31,053 bases of DNA from Gammaproteobacteria bacterium (lineage in GTDB: Bacteria > Pseudomonadota > Gammaproteobacteria > SZUA-229), in NCBI GenBank assembly GCA_026197015.1, contig JAPHRB010000139.1, positions 1 to 31,053 of the forward strand, written 5' to 3'. The position numbers and the translations under genes are program-made. This document shows, one piece after another, positions 23,194-30,985 of the stretch. The notes beneath the pieces were generated by a model that did not search any database, was not told the DNA's origin, and worked only from the letters and a program-made list of their open reading frames with translations. How positions within the stretch are numbered: the stretch's first letter is position 1; each line of letters opens with the position of its first letter.

Positions 23194-23875
23194 TAATAGA
23201 ACCGTCTATATCAAAAAAACCTCCACTGTTGTCGAGAGTTAATGCGCTTAATGTTTTTTGCAATTGTAATACGCATTCAACGGTATTTATTTCACCATTA
23301 GGGCCACCCATATCGGTTTTAACCCAACCCGGATGTAATATGGCGACTTTAATTCCCTGAGGTTTCAGGTCTATTGCCATACTGGTCATTACCGCGTTCA
23401 CTGCGGCTTTTGATGAACGATATAAATAACTACCACCGGAACCGTTATCTGACATGCTGCCCATTTTACTACTCATAGTTACAATGGTTTTCAGTTGGCT
23501 ACTTGCTACATGTTTAACAAACGCCTCTGACATTTTCATGGGAGACAGGGTATTAATACTGAAACACGCTAACCATTGTTGTTCATCGGTATTCCCAAAG
23601 TTAGCATCATAAGGGCCATAAATGCCCGCGTTATTAAATAAAATATCGATGGGTGTATTTTTAAGTTCACTTGCCAGCGCTGTAATTTGTTGTGAGTCTG
23701 ATACATCTAAGGCATGAACTGATATATTACCATTTATTTCGGCTAGCTTCTGTAAGGCAGGCGCATTATCTGGTGAGCGGCAACAGGCAAATACACGCCA
23801 GTTATTATTTGCGTATTGATTTACCAGCTCCAGGCCAATTCCCCTGTTAGTGCCTGTAATTAAAATAGTATTCAT
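23183..23875 (-). CDS. Short-chain dehydrogenase/reductase (SDR)
   Basis: Classical SDR of 230 residues: NAD(P)-binding TGTNRGIGLEL (8-18), NNAGIYG, and catalytic Ser-Tyr-Lys in VTMSSKMGSM...GGSYLYRSSKAAVNAVM (Y-x3-K). CCRSPDN after the second strand, with an Arg, suggests NADPH preference. It resembles the CsgA/carbonyl-reductase-like group (GIKVAILHPGWVKTDMGG). Substrate unknown. It is monocistronic, with an inverted repeat (23941-23981) in its upstream region. Confidence 0.93.
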   Translation of the reverse strand: MNTILITGTNRGIGLELVNQYANNNWRVFACCRSPDNAPALQKLAEINGNISVHALDVSDSQQITALASELKNTPIDILFNNAGIYGPYDANFGNTDEQQWLACFSINTLSPMKMSEAFVKHVASSQLKTIVTMSSKMGSMSDNGSGGSYLYRSSKAAVNAVMTSMAIDLKPQGIKVAILHPGWVKTDMGGPNGEINTVECVLQLQKTLSALTLDNSGGFFDIDGSIIPW

Positions 23876-24065
23876 TATTTATACCTTGTTAAATGAGCAG
23901 ATAAAGAATAAAAGGGCCTGGAATAAAATCCCAGTGAATAATTGTTTCTAATATTTTAGAGGAAACCGTATCAGAAACAATCGTACCCCTGTAATAATAG
24001 CATGGTTAGAATTGCACCTATTACGTTTATTATTTACATAATCAGTCGTCTAATTTTTTTAGAGT
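23876..24065. other. Upstream region of the SDR gene with an inverted repeat
   Basis: ATTGTTTCT (23941-23949) and AGAAACAAT (23973-23981) are perfect 9-bp inverted arms separated by 23 nt, about 70-105 bp upstream of the SDR start. This could be an operator or a small hairpin. Nothing else is recognised. Confidence 0.45.
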
Positions 24066-24164
24066 CTTATCAGAACACCCACAATAAGAAGCTATTTTTA
24101 AATACATACAAGCCTTTGTTTTTAAAATCAAATTAACATAGCTACTACCATGGGTAGTCCTATT
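24066..24164 (+). repeat. Dispersed roughly 98-bp repeat, copy 1
   Basis: It is aligned base by base with 28923-29020: both begin CTTATCAG, contain CACCCACAATAAGAAGCTA and CTTTGTTTTTAA, and end CCTATT, with about a dozen differences and one indel. The ends near CACCCAC and the opposing GGGTA/GTGGGTG side are inverted relative to each other, a MITE-like structure. Copy 1 is the more degenerate on its right side. Confidence 0.85.
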
Positions 24165-24165
24165 T

Positions 24166-24186
24166 GTTTCGGCATTGCGCCGAAAC
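24166..24186. repeat. Hairpin adjoining repeat copy 1
   Basis: GTTTCGGC / GCCGAAAC, a perfect 8-bp stem with a 5-nt loop, begins 2 bp after the repeat copy. On the plus strand ATTTTT follows. It could stop transcription entering from the left, or belong to an older insertion. Confidence 0.6.
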
Positions 24187-24322
24187 ATTTTTGAAAATTG
24201 TACCTGCACTTTTGAAATACTTTGCGACCAGCGGAAAAGGCAATATGGAACTAACAAACAGCAACACTAAACAACTGACACCCGGCGAGTCTCTCCGGGA
24301 TAAACGTGTTACAAATTGATAC

Positions 24323-24394
24323 TCAAACATCCTTATCTCCATGCAACACAGCCTTAAGTTTGGCAATAGCTTCTGTTCGTTTGTTTTTATTCAT
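24323..24394 (-). CDS. Possible 23-residue reading frame after abiEii
   Basis: An ATG at 24394, behind CGAAAGA, begins MNKNKRTEAIAKLKAVLHGD and ends after three more codons. It lies 12 bp past the toxin stop codon in the same direction. It may be a minor co-translated peptide or the start of a truncated third gene; the sequence is Lys-rich and helical. No family recognised. Confidence 0.3.
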   Translation of the reverse strand: MNKNKRTEAIAKLKAVLHGDKDV

Positions 24395-24406
24395 TCTTTC
24401 GAGATT

Positions 24407-25252
24407 CTATAGTTTCCAGCGTACTGAAGGAAGCTGTTCGATATGCGGCAATCCAAGGTGTGTCCAGTCAGGTTTGCCTTCTTTAAAAGAAAGAAGGAAG
24501 GTGCAATCCTCTTCTGTCAGGTTATCCATTAAAGTATTAACCAGTCGTGGCAATGTCGTTTCAAGAACTTCAAGCTCAACATCATCAAAGGCCATGCCAC
24601 TGAACTCAGATGCGTACACTTCAGCTAATGGCCTGGCTCTGGGTGCCAACAATTCAGCCATGGGTCGGTTATGCCCAATCAGGTAAACAATAAAAGCACG
24701 AACTAGATCACGGCTAATGCCTTCGTTATCCAGAAGAAATAACGTGTCGTATAAATCACGTGGATGCTGTCGATCCAGTGTGGCGCAAATTTTCCCTGCA
24801 TACAGATCATTAAAACTTAATAACGGTACTTCAGCAAAACCAAACCGCTCTTCAACATAAGAGTGAACGACACGAGTTTCTGCTTCAAAAACTGCACCAC
24901 GGAGTACCGGTGTTACTTCTATTTTCACCATGGCATCAGGCCGTGCAATTCTTAGTTTGAGTAAAGTAGCTGTTTCACGATTAGGCTGTGCAGTTACCTT
25001 ACAGTCAGGTAATCTTTGTTCAATTTCAGTAGCTATAGATTTTAGTGCAGAGTCAATCTCTGCCAGAGCATGGTCACGATCACCCATTGGCAAATAAGCC
25101 AGGTCGATATCAACTGACAAACGAGGTAAATTACGCACAAACAGATTGATGGCCGTTCCACCCTTCAATGCAAAACATGCCTGTTGCCCAACAATAGGCA
25201 AAAGCTGAACCAGTAGACTGACCTGCCTGTAAAAAGGGTTACTAGATTCCAT
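24407..25252 (-). CDS. abiEii: AbiEii/AbiGii family nucleotidyltransferase toxin
   Basis: Toxin of the type IV AbiE abortive-infection toxin-antitoxin system. DNA polymerase beta-like nucleotidyltransferase motifs are present: ALKGGTAINLF (28-38), SVDIDLAYL with D48 and D50, KIEVTPV (110-116), and YAGKICATLDRQHPRDLYDTLFLLDNEG (151-178). In characterised members these motifs carry NTP binding and transfer; the toxin causes reversible growth arrest, and tRNA acceptor ends have been reported as the target for related MenT enzymes. The ATG, with AAAGGA upstream, overlaps the end of abiEi by 11 bp, so translation is coupled. The locus is visibly richer in G and C than its neighbours, a sign of transfer. 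Intact length (281). Confidence 0.93.
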   Translation of the reverse strand: MESSNPFYRQVSLLVQLLPIVGQQACFALKGGTAINLFVRNLPRLSVDIDLAYLPMGDRDHALAEIDSALKSIATEIEQRLPDCKVTAQPNRETATLLKLRIARPDAMVKIEVTPVLRGAVFEAETRVVHSYVEERFGFAEVPLLSFNDLYAGKICATLDRQHPRDLYDTLFLLDNEGISRDLVRAFIVYLIGHNRPMAELLAPRARPLAEVYASEFSGMAFDDVELEVLETTLPRLVNTLMDNLTEEDCTFLLSFKEGKPDWTHLGLPHIEQLPSVRWKL

Positions 25253-26036
25253 CCATCAATCCTTTTGTCGTAACACTAAGCATTTCTCGGGGTACCGTTA
25301 TCTGGTACTTATTATCAAAAGCACCACCTTTTTGAATAACGCGTTTGCCACTTCCCAGATTCACAGCTTTAACATCAAGACGATCAAACCAGGTAAAACC
25401 ATGTCGCTCAGCAAACCATAGAAACAGTCGTTTAGCTTTAATCTGGTGACAGGCTTTAAGCAGTTTTATTATCAACTGGGGGCGCAATGAGGTGGCCGAT
25501 TCAAATAGTTTATCAAGTACCTCGAAATCAGAGGCCTGTTTAACTTCTGAGGTCATTTCCAGTAGCGCCAGTTCAGGCATAGAGTGACGCAACGGCCAGT
25601 CCCAGTGACCAAAAGGCTTTGTTGTCACTGACTCTGTAACGGGCAGATCAAAGAGCTTTGATTTATGCAGGATGAGTCGGTAAGGGGCTTCCAGTTTACT
25701 TATCCAGCTCGGCAACTTATCAACACCATAAAGATGTATCTGCTTTATACCTTGCATGGAGAGATAGTGAGCAAAGCCCTGAAGCTCCAGAGCAGATCTG
25801 CCACCGACATGGGCCGAATAGCCTAACGCCTGAAGAGAGTAGATTATATGCTCCCATTTCAGCGGCGGACCGGGGCGTCGATAGGCTCCACGGGCAAGTG
25901 GCACCAGAGCACCAGATCGTAGGTAATAGTCCACTAATGGCCGCTCGAAGCCTCTCTTCGCGAGCCAGCTACGGTCTACCACCAGACCTTCTGGTAGCAG
26001 GTCTTCCAGGGTATTTCTTGTGGCCCGGGGTTTCAC
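25242..26036 (-). CDS. abiEi: AbiEi-type antitoxin and autorepressor
   Basis: 264-residue partner of AbiEii. The N-terminal winged-helix-like domain is VVDRSWLAKRGFERPLVDYYLRSGALVPLARGAYRRPG, typical of AbiEi, followed by YSAHVGGRSALELQGFAHYL and a C-terminal antitoxicity region (LLEMTSEVKQASDFEVLDKLFESATSLRPQLIIKLL; FAERHGFTWFDRLD). Start codon is GTG at 26036. In type IV systems antitoxin and toxin do not form a stable complex; AbiEi suppresses toxicity and represses its own promoter through inverted repeats. Two such repeats lie directly upstream (26058-26143). Confidence 0.92.
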   Translation of the reverse strand: MKPRATRNTLEDLLPEGLVVDRSWLAKRGFERPLVDYYLRSGALVPLARGAYRRPGPPLKWEHIIYSLQALGYSAHVGGRSALELQGFAHYLSMQGIKQIHLYGVDKLPSWISKLEAPYRLILHKSKLFDLPVTESVTTKPFGHWDWPLRHSMPELALLEMTSEVKQASDFEVLDKLFESATSLRPQLIIKLLKACHQIKAKRLFLWFAERHGFTWFDRLDVKAVNLGSGKRVIQKGGAFDNKYQITVPREMLSVTTKGLMDGI

Positions 26037-26057
26037 TGGTTTCTAAAATCTCATAGT

Positions 26058-26143
26058 TGCATAGGAATACTATGCATTATTGGATAAACATAAACCAAAT
26101 GCAAGTTTATCTATCATGTGATTTGCATAGTTATACTATGCAA
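26058..26143 (-). promoter_or_regulatory. Twin palindromic operators of the abiE operon
   Basis: Site 1 (26058-26076) is TGCATAG-GAATA-CTATGCA. Site 2 (26123-26143) is TTGCATAGT-TAT-ACTATGCAA. Centres are 66 bp apart, about six helical turns. They share the half-site TGCATAG. Between them lies a weaker inverted pair GATAAAC / GTTTATC. The position just before abiEi fits the known autoregulation by AbiEi. Confidence 0.85.
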
Positions 26144-26165
26144 TAGCTTATTTTTATAAACAAAA

Positions 26166-26471
26166 TTAATCTACACCACGTCTGTGGACTAGCTCAATCA
26201 GTCGGATATAACGGGCATCATTAGTTAATCGTGTGTCAGCTTTCCATATTTGACCCAAACATTGCTGTAGCTCTCCTGACAACCATTTTGCATCATCACC
26301 TATTAAAGAGTGAAGATATAAGAGAGCTTTGGAAGGAAATTTCGTACTTAACTCAGTTTCATGCAGTATATGAACAAGATAATCAGGTTGTTCGACAGGT
26401 TGAAGCCAGTGTTGAAATTCCTGTGTTACTCCATCAAAAGAATCTTTAGCAGAAACACAGACTCTTGCCAT
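26166..26471 (-). CDS. Unknown 101-aa protein, possibly a C-terminal fragment
   Basis: The product begins MARVCVSAKDSFDGVTQEFQ and ends SLIGDDAKWLSGELQQCLGQIWKADTRLTNDARYIRLIELVHRRGVD. It is Leu/Trp-rich and helical and reads like the end of a larger helical-repeat protein. An in-frame stop lies two codons before the ATG and no ribosome site is visible. It lies 130 bp upstream of abiEi, oriented the same way. It may be a remnant of a larger defence-island gene; I cannot name the family. Confidence 0.5.
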   Translation of the reverse strand: MARVCVSAKDSFDGVTQEFQHWLQPVEQPDYLVHILHETELSTKFPSKALLYLHSLIGDDAKWLSGELQQCLGQIWKADTRLTNDARYIRLIELVHRRGVD

Positions 26472-26753
26472 GATTTATTATCGGGAAATACGCTTAGCGT
26501 GATGACAGAGCTTCACCCACACCAACTCAGTTATGGCTGAGCATAACCATTTACCCCCGCTGTCATGTTACTCAGAGACACATTTAGCCTGCTCACCTTA
26601 GCTGTTGTGATAGCTTATATTGATGGTAAAAAAAGCACGCGCTTTCAGAATTAAACAGTTAGCACAACCTCTGCAATCACACTATGATATACGGGAGAGC
26701 AGTGAACCCGAAATATAGCTATAAATCATCAACAAACTCATAAACCTGGCTAC
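26472..26753. other. Non-coding spacer between the antiporter gene and the abiE segment
   Basis: Only a small hairpin ACTCAG / CTGAG around 26525-26541 is seen. No gene or terminator with a T run was found. Confidence 0.4.
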
Positions 26754-28352
26754 TCAGCTAGCACTCTGTTTTACAAGTAACACTGCCGTTTCGTGCTGGG
26801 CATGTACAAACGATTTAATTGCAAGATGCGATAAATCGTTTTTTTCTTCAAGGGTATTAACTGTAACAACCAGGTTTGCATCTGCAGAATAATCCAGCAC
26901 AGCCTCACAAATTAACTGTTTACCCTTTAATGTATTAACGGTAATAATAATACTACTCGATTGCTCCACTTTTAGTGATTCTAATACAGGGAGTTTATCC
27001 AAATGCCCAAAATAAGCCCTGTAACCACGTTTTCTTGCAAGTAACACGTGATTGAGGTTATCAGAAATAATTAAAAAATCAGTGCCTTTATTTTCTAACT
27101 CTTTTGCTACGATTCTTCCTAAAGTATCAAAGCCACAAATTATTGTATGACCACTTACTTCTACAGGTGTTATTTTATCTGACTCAAAAAACTCTACGAC
27201 AAATATAGACGCGATTTTATAAACATTGTTTACAACAAAAGGTGTTATTATCATGGATAAAATTGTTATTAAAATAAGAAAACTCCCTAATTCATTCGAT
27301 ACAATACCCTGACTAATTGCCAGTGCAAAAATAACAAAAGAAAACTCCCCTATCTGGCAAAGAGAAATCGCTGTTTTTATTGAATCACTTTTATTGGATT
27401 TATTTCTTATAAGAAAATAGATAATTAATGCTTTTATCAGCATCACAAGCATTAATATCCCAAGCACCAGATACAAATAACTCAAAAAATAAATCACGTC
27501 TATTTTTGTACCAATTGAAAAGAAAAAAGCACCTAATAATAAATCTTTATACGACGCTATATCTGACTCTACCTTGATATGAAAGTTAGTTTCAGCAATG
27601 ATCATACCCGTTATAAATGCCCCTAAGGAATACGTAAACCCCATGCCATGAACAACAAGAGAAGCACCTATAACAATGGTTAGCACTGAACCTAAAAAAA
27701 GCTCTTCCATTTTTGCTTTGCTGGAAAAATTCAGTAACCATTCTATAATTTTCTTACCTATAGTAAACATGAAAGCGATAATACAAGTGGCATAAAAAAC
27801 TGTTTTTAACAGAACATCACTTAACGCCAGCTCATCTTTTGATAAGAAACTAATAAGCAGCAATATAGGAATCACCGCCAGATCCTGAAAGATCAAAATA
27901 GAAACTGATTTTTCACCATACGGTGTAAGTATGTCCTTTGATTTTTTTAAATAAGGTAAGACGATGGCAGTTGAAGACAGGCTAAATGCAAGCGCTATAA
28001 CAATTGAGGAAACAGCATCTATAGAAAAAACGTAATATGATATTAATCCAATAATAAGAGAGCTTACTGAAACCTGCATAAACCCATTAAAAAATATGAT
28101 CTCTTTCATTTTTTTCATTTTCGAAAAAGACATTTCAAGACCAATAGTAAACATAAGAAAAACAATACCAAACTCACCAATAAGCTCTAATTCTTCCAGG
28201 TTTACACTGCCATTAAAATCAAAATAATTACTCACAATGGTGCCCGTAATAATGTAACCAACAATATGTGAAATAGAAAATTTTGTTAGCACAATATTTA
28301 ATGTTGTTGCTATAGCTAAAGAGACGGCTATAACAATGAGTATGGAGTCCAT
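26754..28352 (-). CDS. Kef-type monovalent cation:proton antiporter (CPA2 family) with RCK domain
   Basis: 532 residues. The N-terminal 375 residues are the CPA2 exchanger with about 12 helices: SHIVGYIITGTIVSNYF, GEFGIVFLMFTIGLEMSF, FSLSSTAIVLPYLKK, LIFQDLAVIPILLL (QD motif), and LGAFITGMIIAE. The C-terminal part (about 395-520) is an RCK/TrkA-N Rossmann domain: GHTIICGFDTLGRIVAKELENKGTDFLIISDN, with a G-F-D-T-L-G nucleotide loop. It likely exports K+ or Na+ in exchange for protons, gated by nucleotide binding. It is shorter than KefB/KefC at the C-terminus and has no KefF/KefG partner beside it, so glutathione gating is not indicated. Flanked by long non-coding gaps. Confidence 0.93.
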   Translation of the reverse strand: MDSILIVIAVSLAIATTLNIVLTKFSISHIVGYIITGTIVSNYFDFNGSVNLEELELIGEFGIVFLMFTIGLEMSFSKMKKMKEIIFFNGFMQVSVSSLIIGLISYYVFSIDAVSSIVIALAFSLSSTAIVLPYLKKSKDILTPYGEKSVSILIFQDLAVIPILLLISFLSKDELALSDVLLKTVFYATCIIAFMFTIGKKIIEWLLNFSSKAKMEELFLGSVLTIVIGASLVVHGMGFTYSLGAFITGMIIAETNFHIKVESDIASYKDLLLGAFFFSIGTKIDVIYFLSYLYLVLGILMLVMLIKALIIYFLIRNKSNKSDSIKTAISLCQIGEFSFVIFALAISQGIVSNELGSFLILITILSMIITPFVVNNVYKIASIFVVEFFESDKITPVEVSGHTIICGFDTLGRIVAKELENKGTDFLIISDNLNHVLLARKRGYRAYFGHLDKLPVLESLKVEQSSSIIITVNTLKGKQLICEAVLDYSADANLVVTVNTLEEKNDLSHLAIKSFVHAQHETAVLLVKQSAS

Positions 28353-28922
28353 AATGCTTCCTTGAAACGGCTTATATAATGAATATTAAAGATCTAAATT
28401 TATAGAGAAATAATTTTTTATAAAAACCTCTCTATAATAATCTTGCATTTTTATACTGTGCATAATATACAATTAAGCACATAACATACCAATAAACCGG
28501 GATAAAACCACAAATACGAAACTAGAATTAATAGAATATTATCAAGAACTTAATAGAATTCAGACGTGTTATTTTTTTAGCACTCATCATAGAAACGACT
28601 GTTTTTATGCAAAAGCACCAGTAAAGTGCATATCCTAAAACATAACTGCAGGTTAAATTAATCGAAAAATAATTATGAGGCCTGAACATTATCTGGCCAG
28701 CCCTTGCATGTAATAAAAACCTGATGCGTTAAGCCGCACCTGTTAATGAGCATATAATTCATTTCAGGTCAGGCTGCGATAAATATCAAGACTGGTTTTA
28801 TTTTTCCACAGGCCTTATATCGGCAAGCAGAAAAAAACCGGTTTTAACAGGCACTTTTAAAAGCACGCCAACACACACTTGCCATTACGGTTAAATTACA
28901 TAGTGCGCCCGCTTAAGAAAGC
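28353..28922. other. Long AT-rich intergenic region upstream of the antiporter gene
   Basis: No reading frame of note. It contains a 12-bp palindrome AAAACCGGTTTT (28834-28845) and scattered AT-rich runs. The antiporter promoter must lie at its left end but is not assigned with confidence. Confidence 0.45.
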
Positions 28923-29020
28923 CTTATCAGGTCACCCACAATAAGAAGCTACTTTTAAATACACACAATCCTTTGTTTTTAAGGTCTAATTAACATAGCT
29001 ATTACCGTGGGTGCCCTATT
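28923..29020 (+). repeat. Dispersed roughly 98-bp repeat, copy 2
   Basis: Same orientation as copy 1 at 24066-24164. Its ends are clearer: CACCCACAATAAGAAGCTA on the left and, read from the other strand, CACCCACGGTAATAGCTA on the right, giving terminal inverted repeats of about 18 bp. It ends 18 bp before the stop of the large PEP-CTERM gene. Confidence 0.87.
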
Positions 29021-29037
29021 AGTATTCTCAACAGAGA

Positions 29038-30924
29038 TTACTTAGGTTTATGATTTTTTCGTCTAGCCATACCAATTAAACCAATTAAACCAGAACTAAA
29101 AAGCCATACTGCTGCTGGTATCGGTACTGCAGATACAACAGATAATTGAACAATATCCATACCGTAATCATCTAAAATATAATTTACATCCCAATTAAGG
29201 TCACCGTCTAACAATGCTAGAGAAAGCAAATCAAATTCACCAACTATAGTTTCGGCAGTAAGGATATTGAAGCTGTCACCTAGAAAGAATGAATTAAACT
29301 CAGGAAGTATATCAACATCTAAAGTTCCTCCAAGATGAGCTGTACCAGAAACATCTAAACTGTCATGGTTAAAATATAAAAAATCTACATTAAATATTCC
29401 GTCTAAATTTTGTGTGTAATCACCAATTATTTTAGTTGTGCTTTGTGAAGCAATACTTCCTGGCGATAATACTCCGCCATTATTGATTAAATTTCCTGTG
29501 AAGATGTCAACAGCAAGGTTACCGCCTGTAAAATTAAACTGAGAATTTGAATTTTCCGCAATGATATTCTCTGCCGATAAAGTACCACCTTGTAGGTTGT
29601 AGGTGCCATCACCTCCCTGAGACGCAAGAGTTATATTAGTGGTTGTATTATTTCCGTCAACTTGAGTAAATACGCCTGCCCCTTCAGAACCAATAACTAT
29701 TTCAGTTGCATTAATTGTCTGGCCTGTCGTTAATACATGGTTGCCAGTGCTTCCAGATGCTGATCCTACATTTAGTTTATCAACATTTATATCATTAGCA
29801 TTTAAAGTTCCACCCTCTATATTAATTATACTATTACCAGAACTTCTAAGATTTTGAATGCTTCCATTAACAGTTAAATTACCGCCGGTAAGGTTATAAA
29901 CCCCTTCACCATCACTTGCAACACCCATAATTAAGTCCGTATCTATTATATGATCTCCACCACTTTGATTAAATGAGCCTGTATTGTAATAGCCTATGGT
30001 GACTCTATTAGCATTCAATGTACCGGCTGTTAATGTATAGCTACCTTCACTTCCAAGGCCTACAGAAATAGCCAAATTATCTGTGACTGTATGCACCCCA
30101 CCATTCTGAATAAAATATCCAGCTCCAGTTATATCTGATTGATTTATTCTCGACCCAAAAACTTCCGTACTTGAGGTAAGAGTTCCTTCATTTAAAGTAT
30201 ATGTGCCATAACCATTTTCACCCAGCTCCAAATATACCATGGAGTTTGAACCACCATCCTGTGTAAACACGCCTACTCCCTGACCGCCAATAGTTTCTGT
30301 CCATACATCTAATTCACCAGTTCCAGAAAGCGTATAATTTCCAATTGAGCCATCCTGCCCCCCTAACGTAAGTCTGCCAGTGTTAGTGTGTATTCCACCA
30401 CTCTGGTTGATCGTGCCTGTACCATTAACACCTATTACTTCATTAGCCGTCTCTAGATTTCCATTTGTTTGGTTATAAAAACCATTACTACCTGAATTTA
30501 CGCCCATTAAAAAATTAAATGCCGTCAATGTGCCACCATCTTGAGAATACATACCTGTACCATCAATCCCTACACTCATCACACTAGATACATTTAAAAT
30601 ATTCTGTGACTGAAATAATGTCATTGTTCCTGTACCTGTTGAATCGACAAAAACCTCTAGTGCCCCCCCAGGAATGAAACCAATATTCTGATATGTTGCT
30701 ACCCTATCAATATCATCAGACTGAGTCAGAAAAAAAGAAGTCACACCTGGGGCTGGAAAGGGCGCATTATTCCAGCATGACTGATTACCCCAGTCGCCAT
30801 CATCGCAAATCCATTGAAGATCGTTAAATCCGGCATAAGATGGAGCTATATAAACACTTGAAAGGTAGACACTTAAAAGTATAGAGGCAGAGTTTTTTAT
30901 TAATTTTGATGTGCATACTTCCAT
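29038..30924 (-). CDS. Large PEP-CTERM protein with beta-solenoid repeats
   Basis: 628 residues. N-terminal signal region about 1-31 (ILLSVYLSSVYIAPSYA). From about 95 to 475 there are some fifteen repeats of 20-28 residues, alternating a Gln type (GTGMYSQDGGTL, INQSGGIH, FTQDGGSN, FIQNGGVH, FNQSGGDH) with a Leu type (YTLSGTGEL, YTLNEGTL, YTLTAGTL, YNLTGGNL), as in autotransporter-like and polymer-binding beta-helices. A domain of about 120 residues follows (GGVLSPGSIA...GDSFNILTAETIVGEFD), the LSPG-type end of such passenger regions. The sorting tail is VPIPAAVWLFSSGLIGLIGM plus ARRKNHKPK. No autotransporter barrel is present, so export relies on Sec and exosortase. Likely a surface or biofilm-matrix protein. 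Ribosome site AGGA before ATG. Confidence 0.92.
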   Translation of the reverse strand: MEVCTSKLIKNSASILLSVYLSSVYIAPSYAGFNDLQWICDDGDWGNQSCWNNAPFPAPGVTSFFLTQSDDIDRVATYQNIGFIPGGALEVFVDSTGTGTMTLFQSQNILNVSSVMSVGIDGTGMYSQDGGTLTAFNFLMGVNSGSNGFYNQTNGNLETANEVIGVNGTGTINQSGGIHTNTGRLTLGGQDGSIGNYTLSGTGELDVWTETIGGQGVGVFTQDGGSNSMVYLELGENGYGTYTLNEGTLTSSTEVFGSRINQSDITGAGYFIQNGGVHTVTDNLAISVGLGSEGSYTLTAGTLNANRVTIGYYNTGSFNQSGGDHIIDTDLIMGVASDGEGVYNLTGGNLTVNGSIQNLRSSGNSIINIEGGTLNANDINVDKLNVGSASGSTGNHVLTTGQTINATEIVIGSEGAGVFTQVDGNNTTTNITLASQGGDGTYNLQGGTLSAENIIAENSNSQFNFTGGNLAVDIFTGNLINNGGVLSPGSIASQSTTKIIGDYTQNLDGIFNVDFLYFNHDSLDVSGTAHLGGTLDVDILPEFNSFFLGDSFNILTAETIVGEFDLLSLALLDGDLNWDVNYILDDYGMDIVQLSVVSAVPIPAAVWLFSSGLIGLIGMARRKNHKPK

Positions 30925-30970
30925 TTAATGATTTCCTAATTTTTAGATATTTTAATATTATATTAGGATT

Positions 30971-30985
30971 GCAATCTTTATACCA
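30971..30985 (-). promoter_or_regulatory. Sigma-54 promoter of the large PEP-CTERM gene
   Basis: The reverse strand reads TGGTATAAAGATTGC: TGG at -24 and TTGC at -12 with the same 7-nt gap as at 15393-15407. A start about 12 nt downstream gives a 35-nt leader. At the window end (about 31043-31053) the reverse strand reads TTACAGTAGTA, matching the candidate activator core upstream of the other PEP-CTERM gene. Confidence 0.68.

Noticed and set aside
24042..24366. Reverse-strand frames of about 70 codons across the repeat and its flank
   Set aside because: One of them runs through the dispersed non-coding repeat; neither has a recognisable domain or RBS, and their composition is not protein-like.
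24323..24394. Third gene of the AbiE operon
   Set aside because: Only 23 codons with no recognisable domain; kept as a low-confidence reading frame and not claimed as a functional component.
29038..30924. Classical type V autotransporter
   Set aside because: The solenoid passenger looks similar, but the C-terminus is a PEP-CTERM tail and no 12-strand barrel is present.
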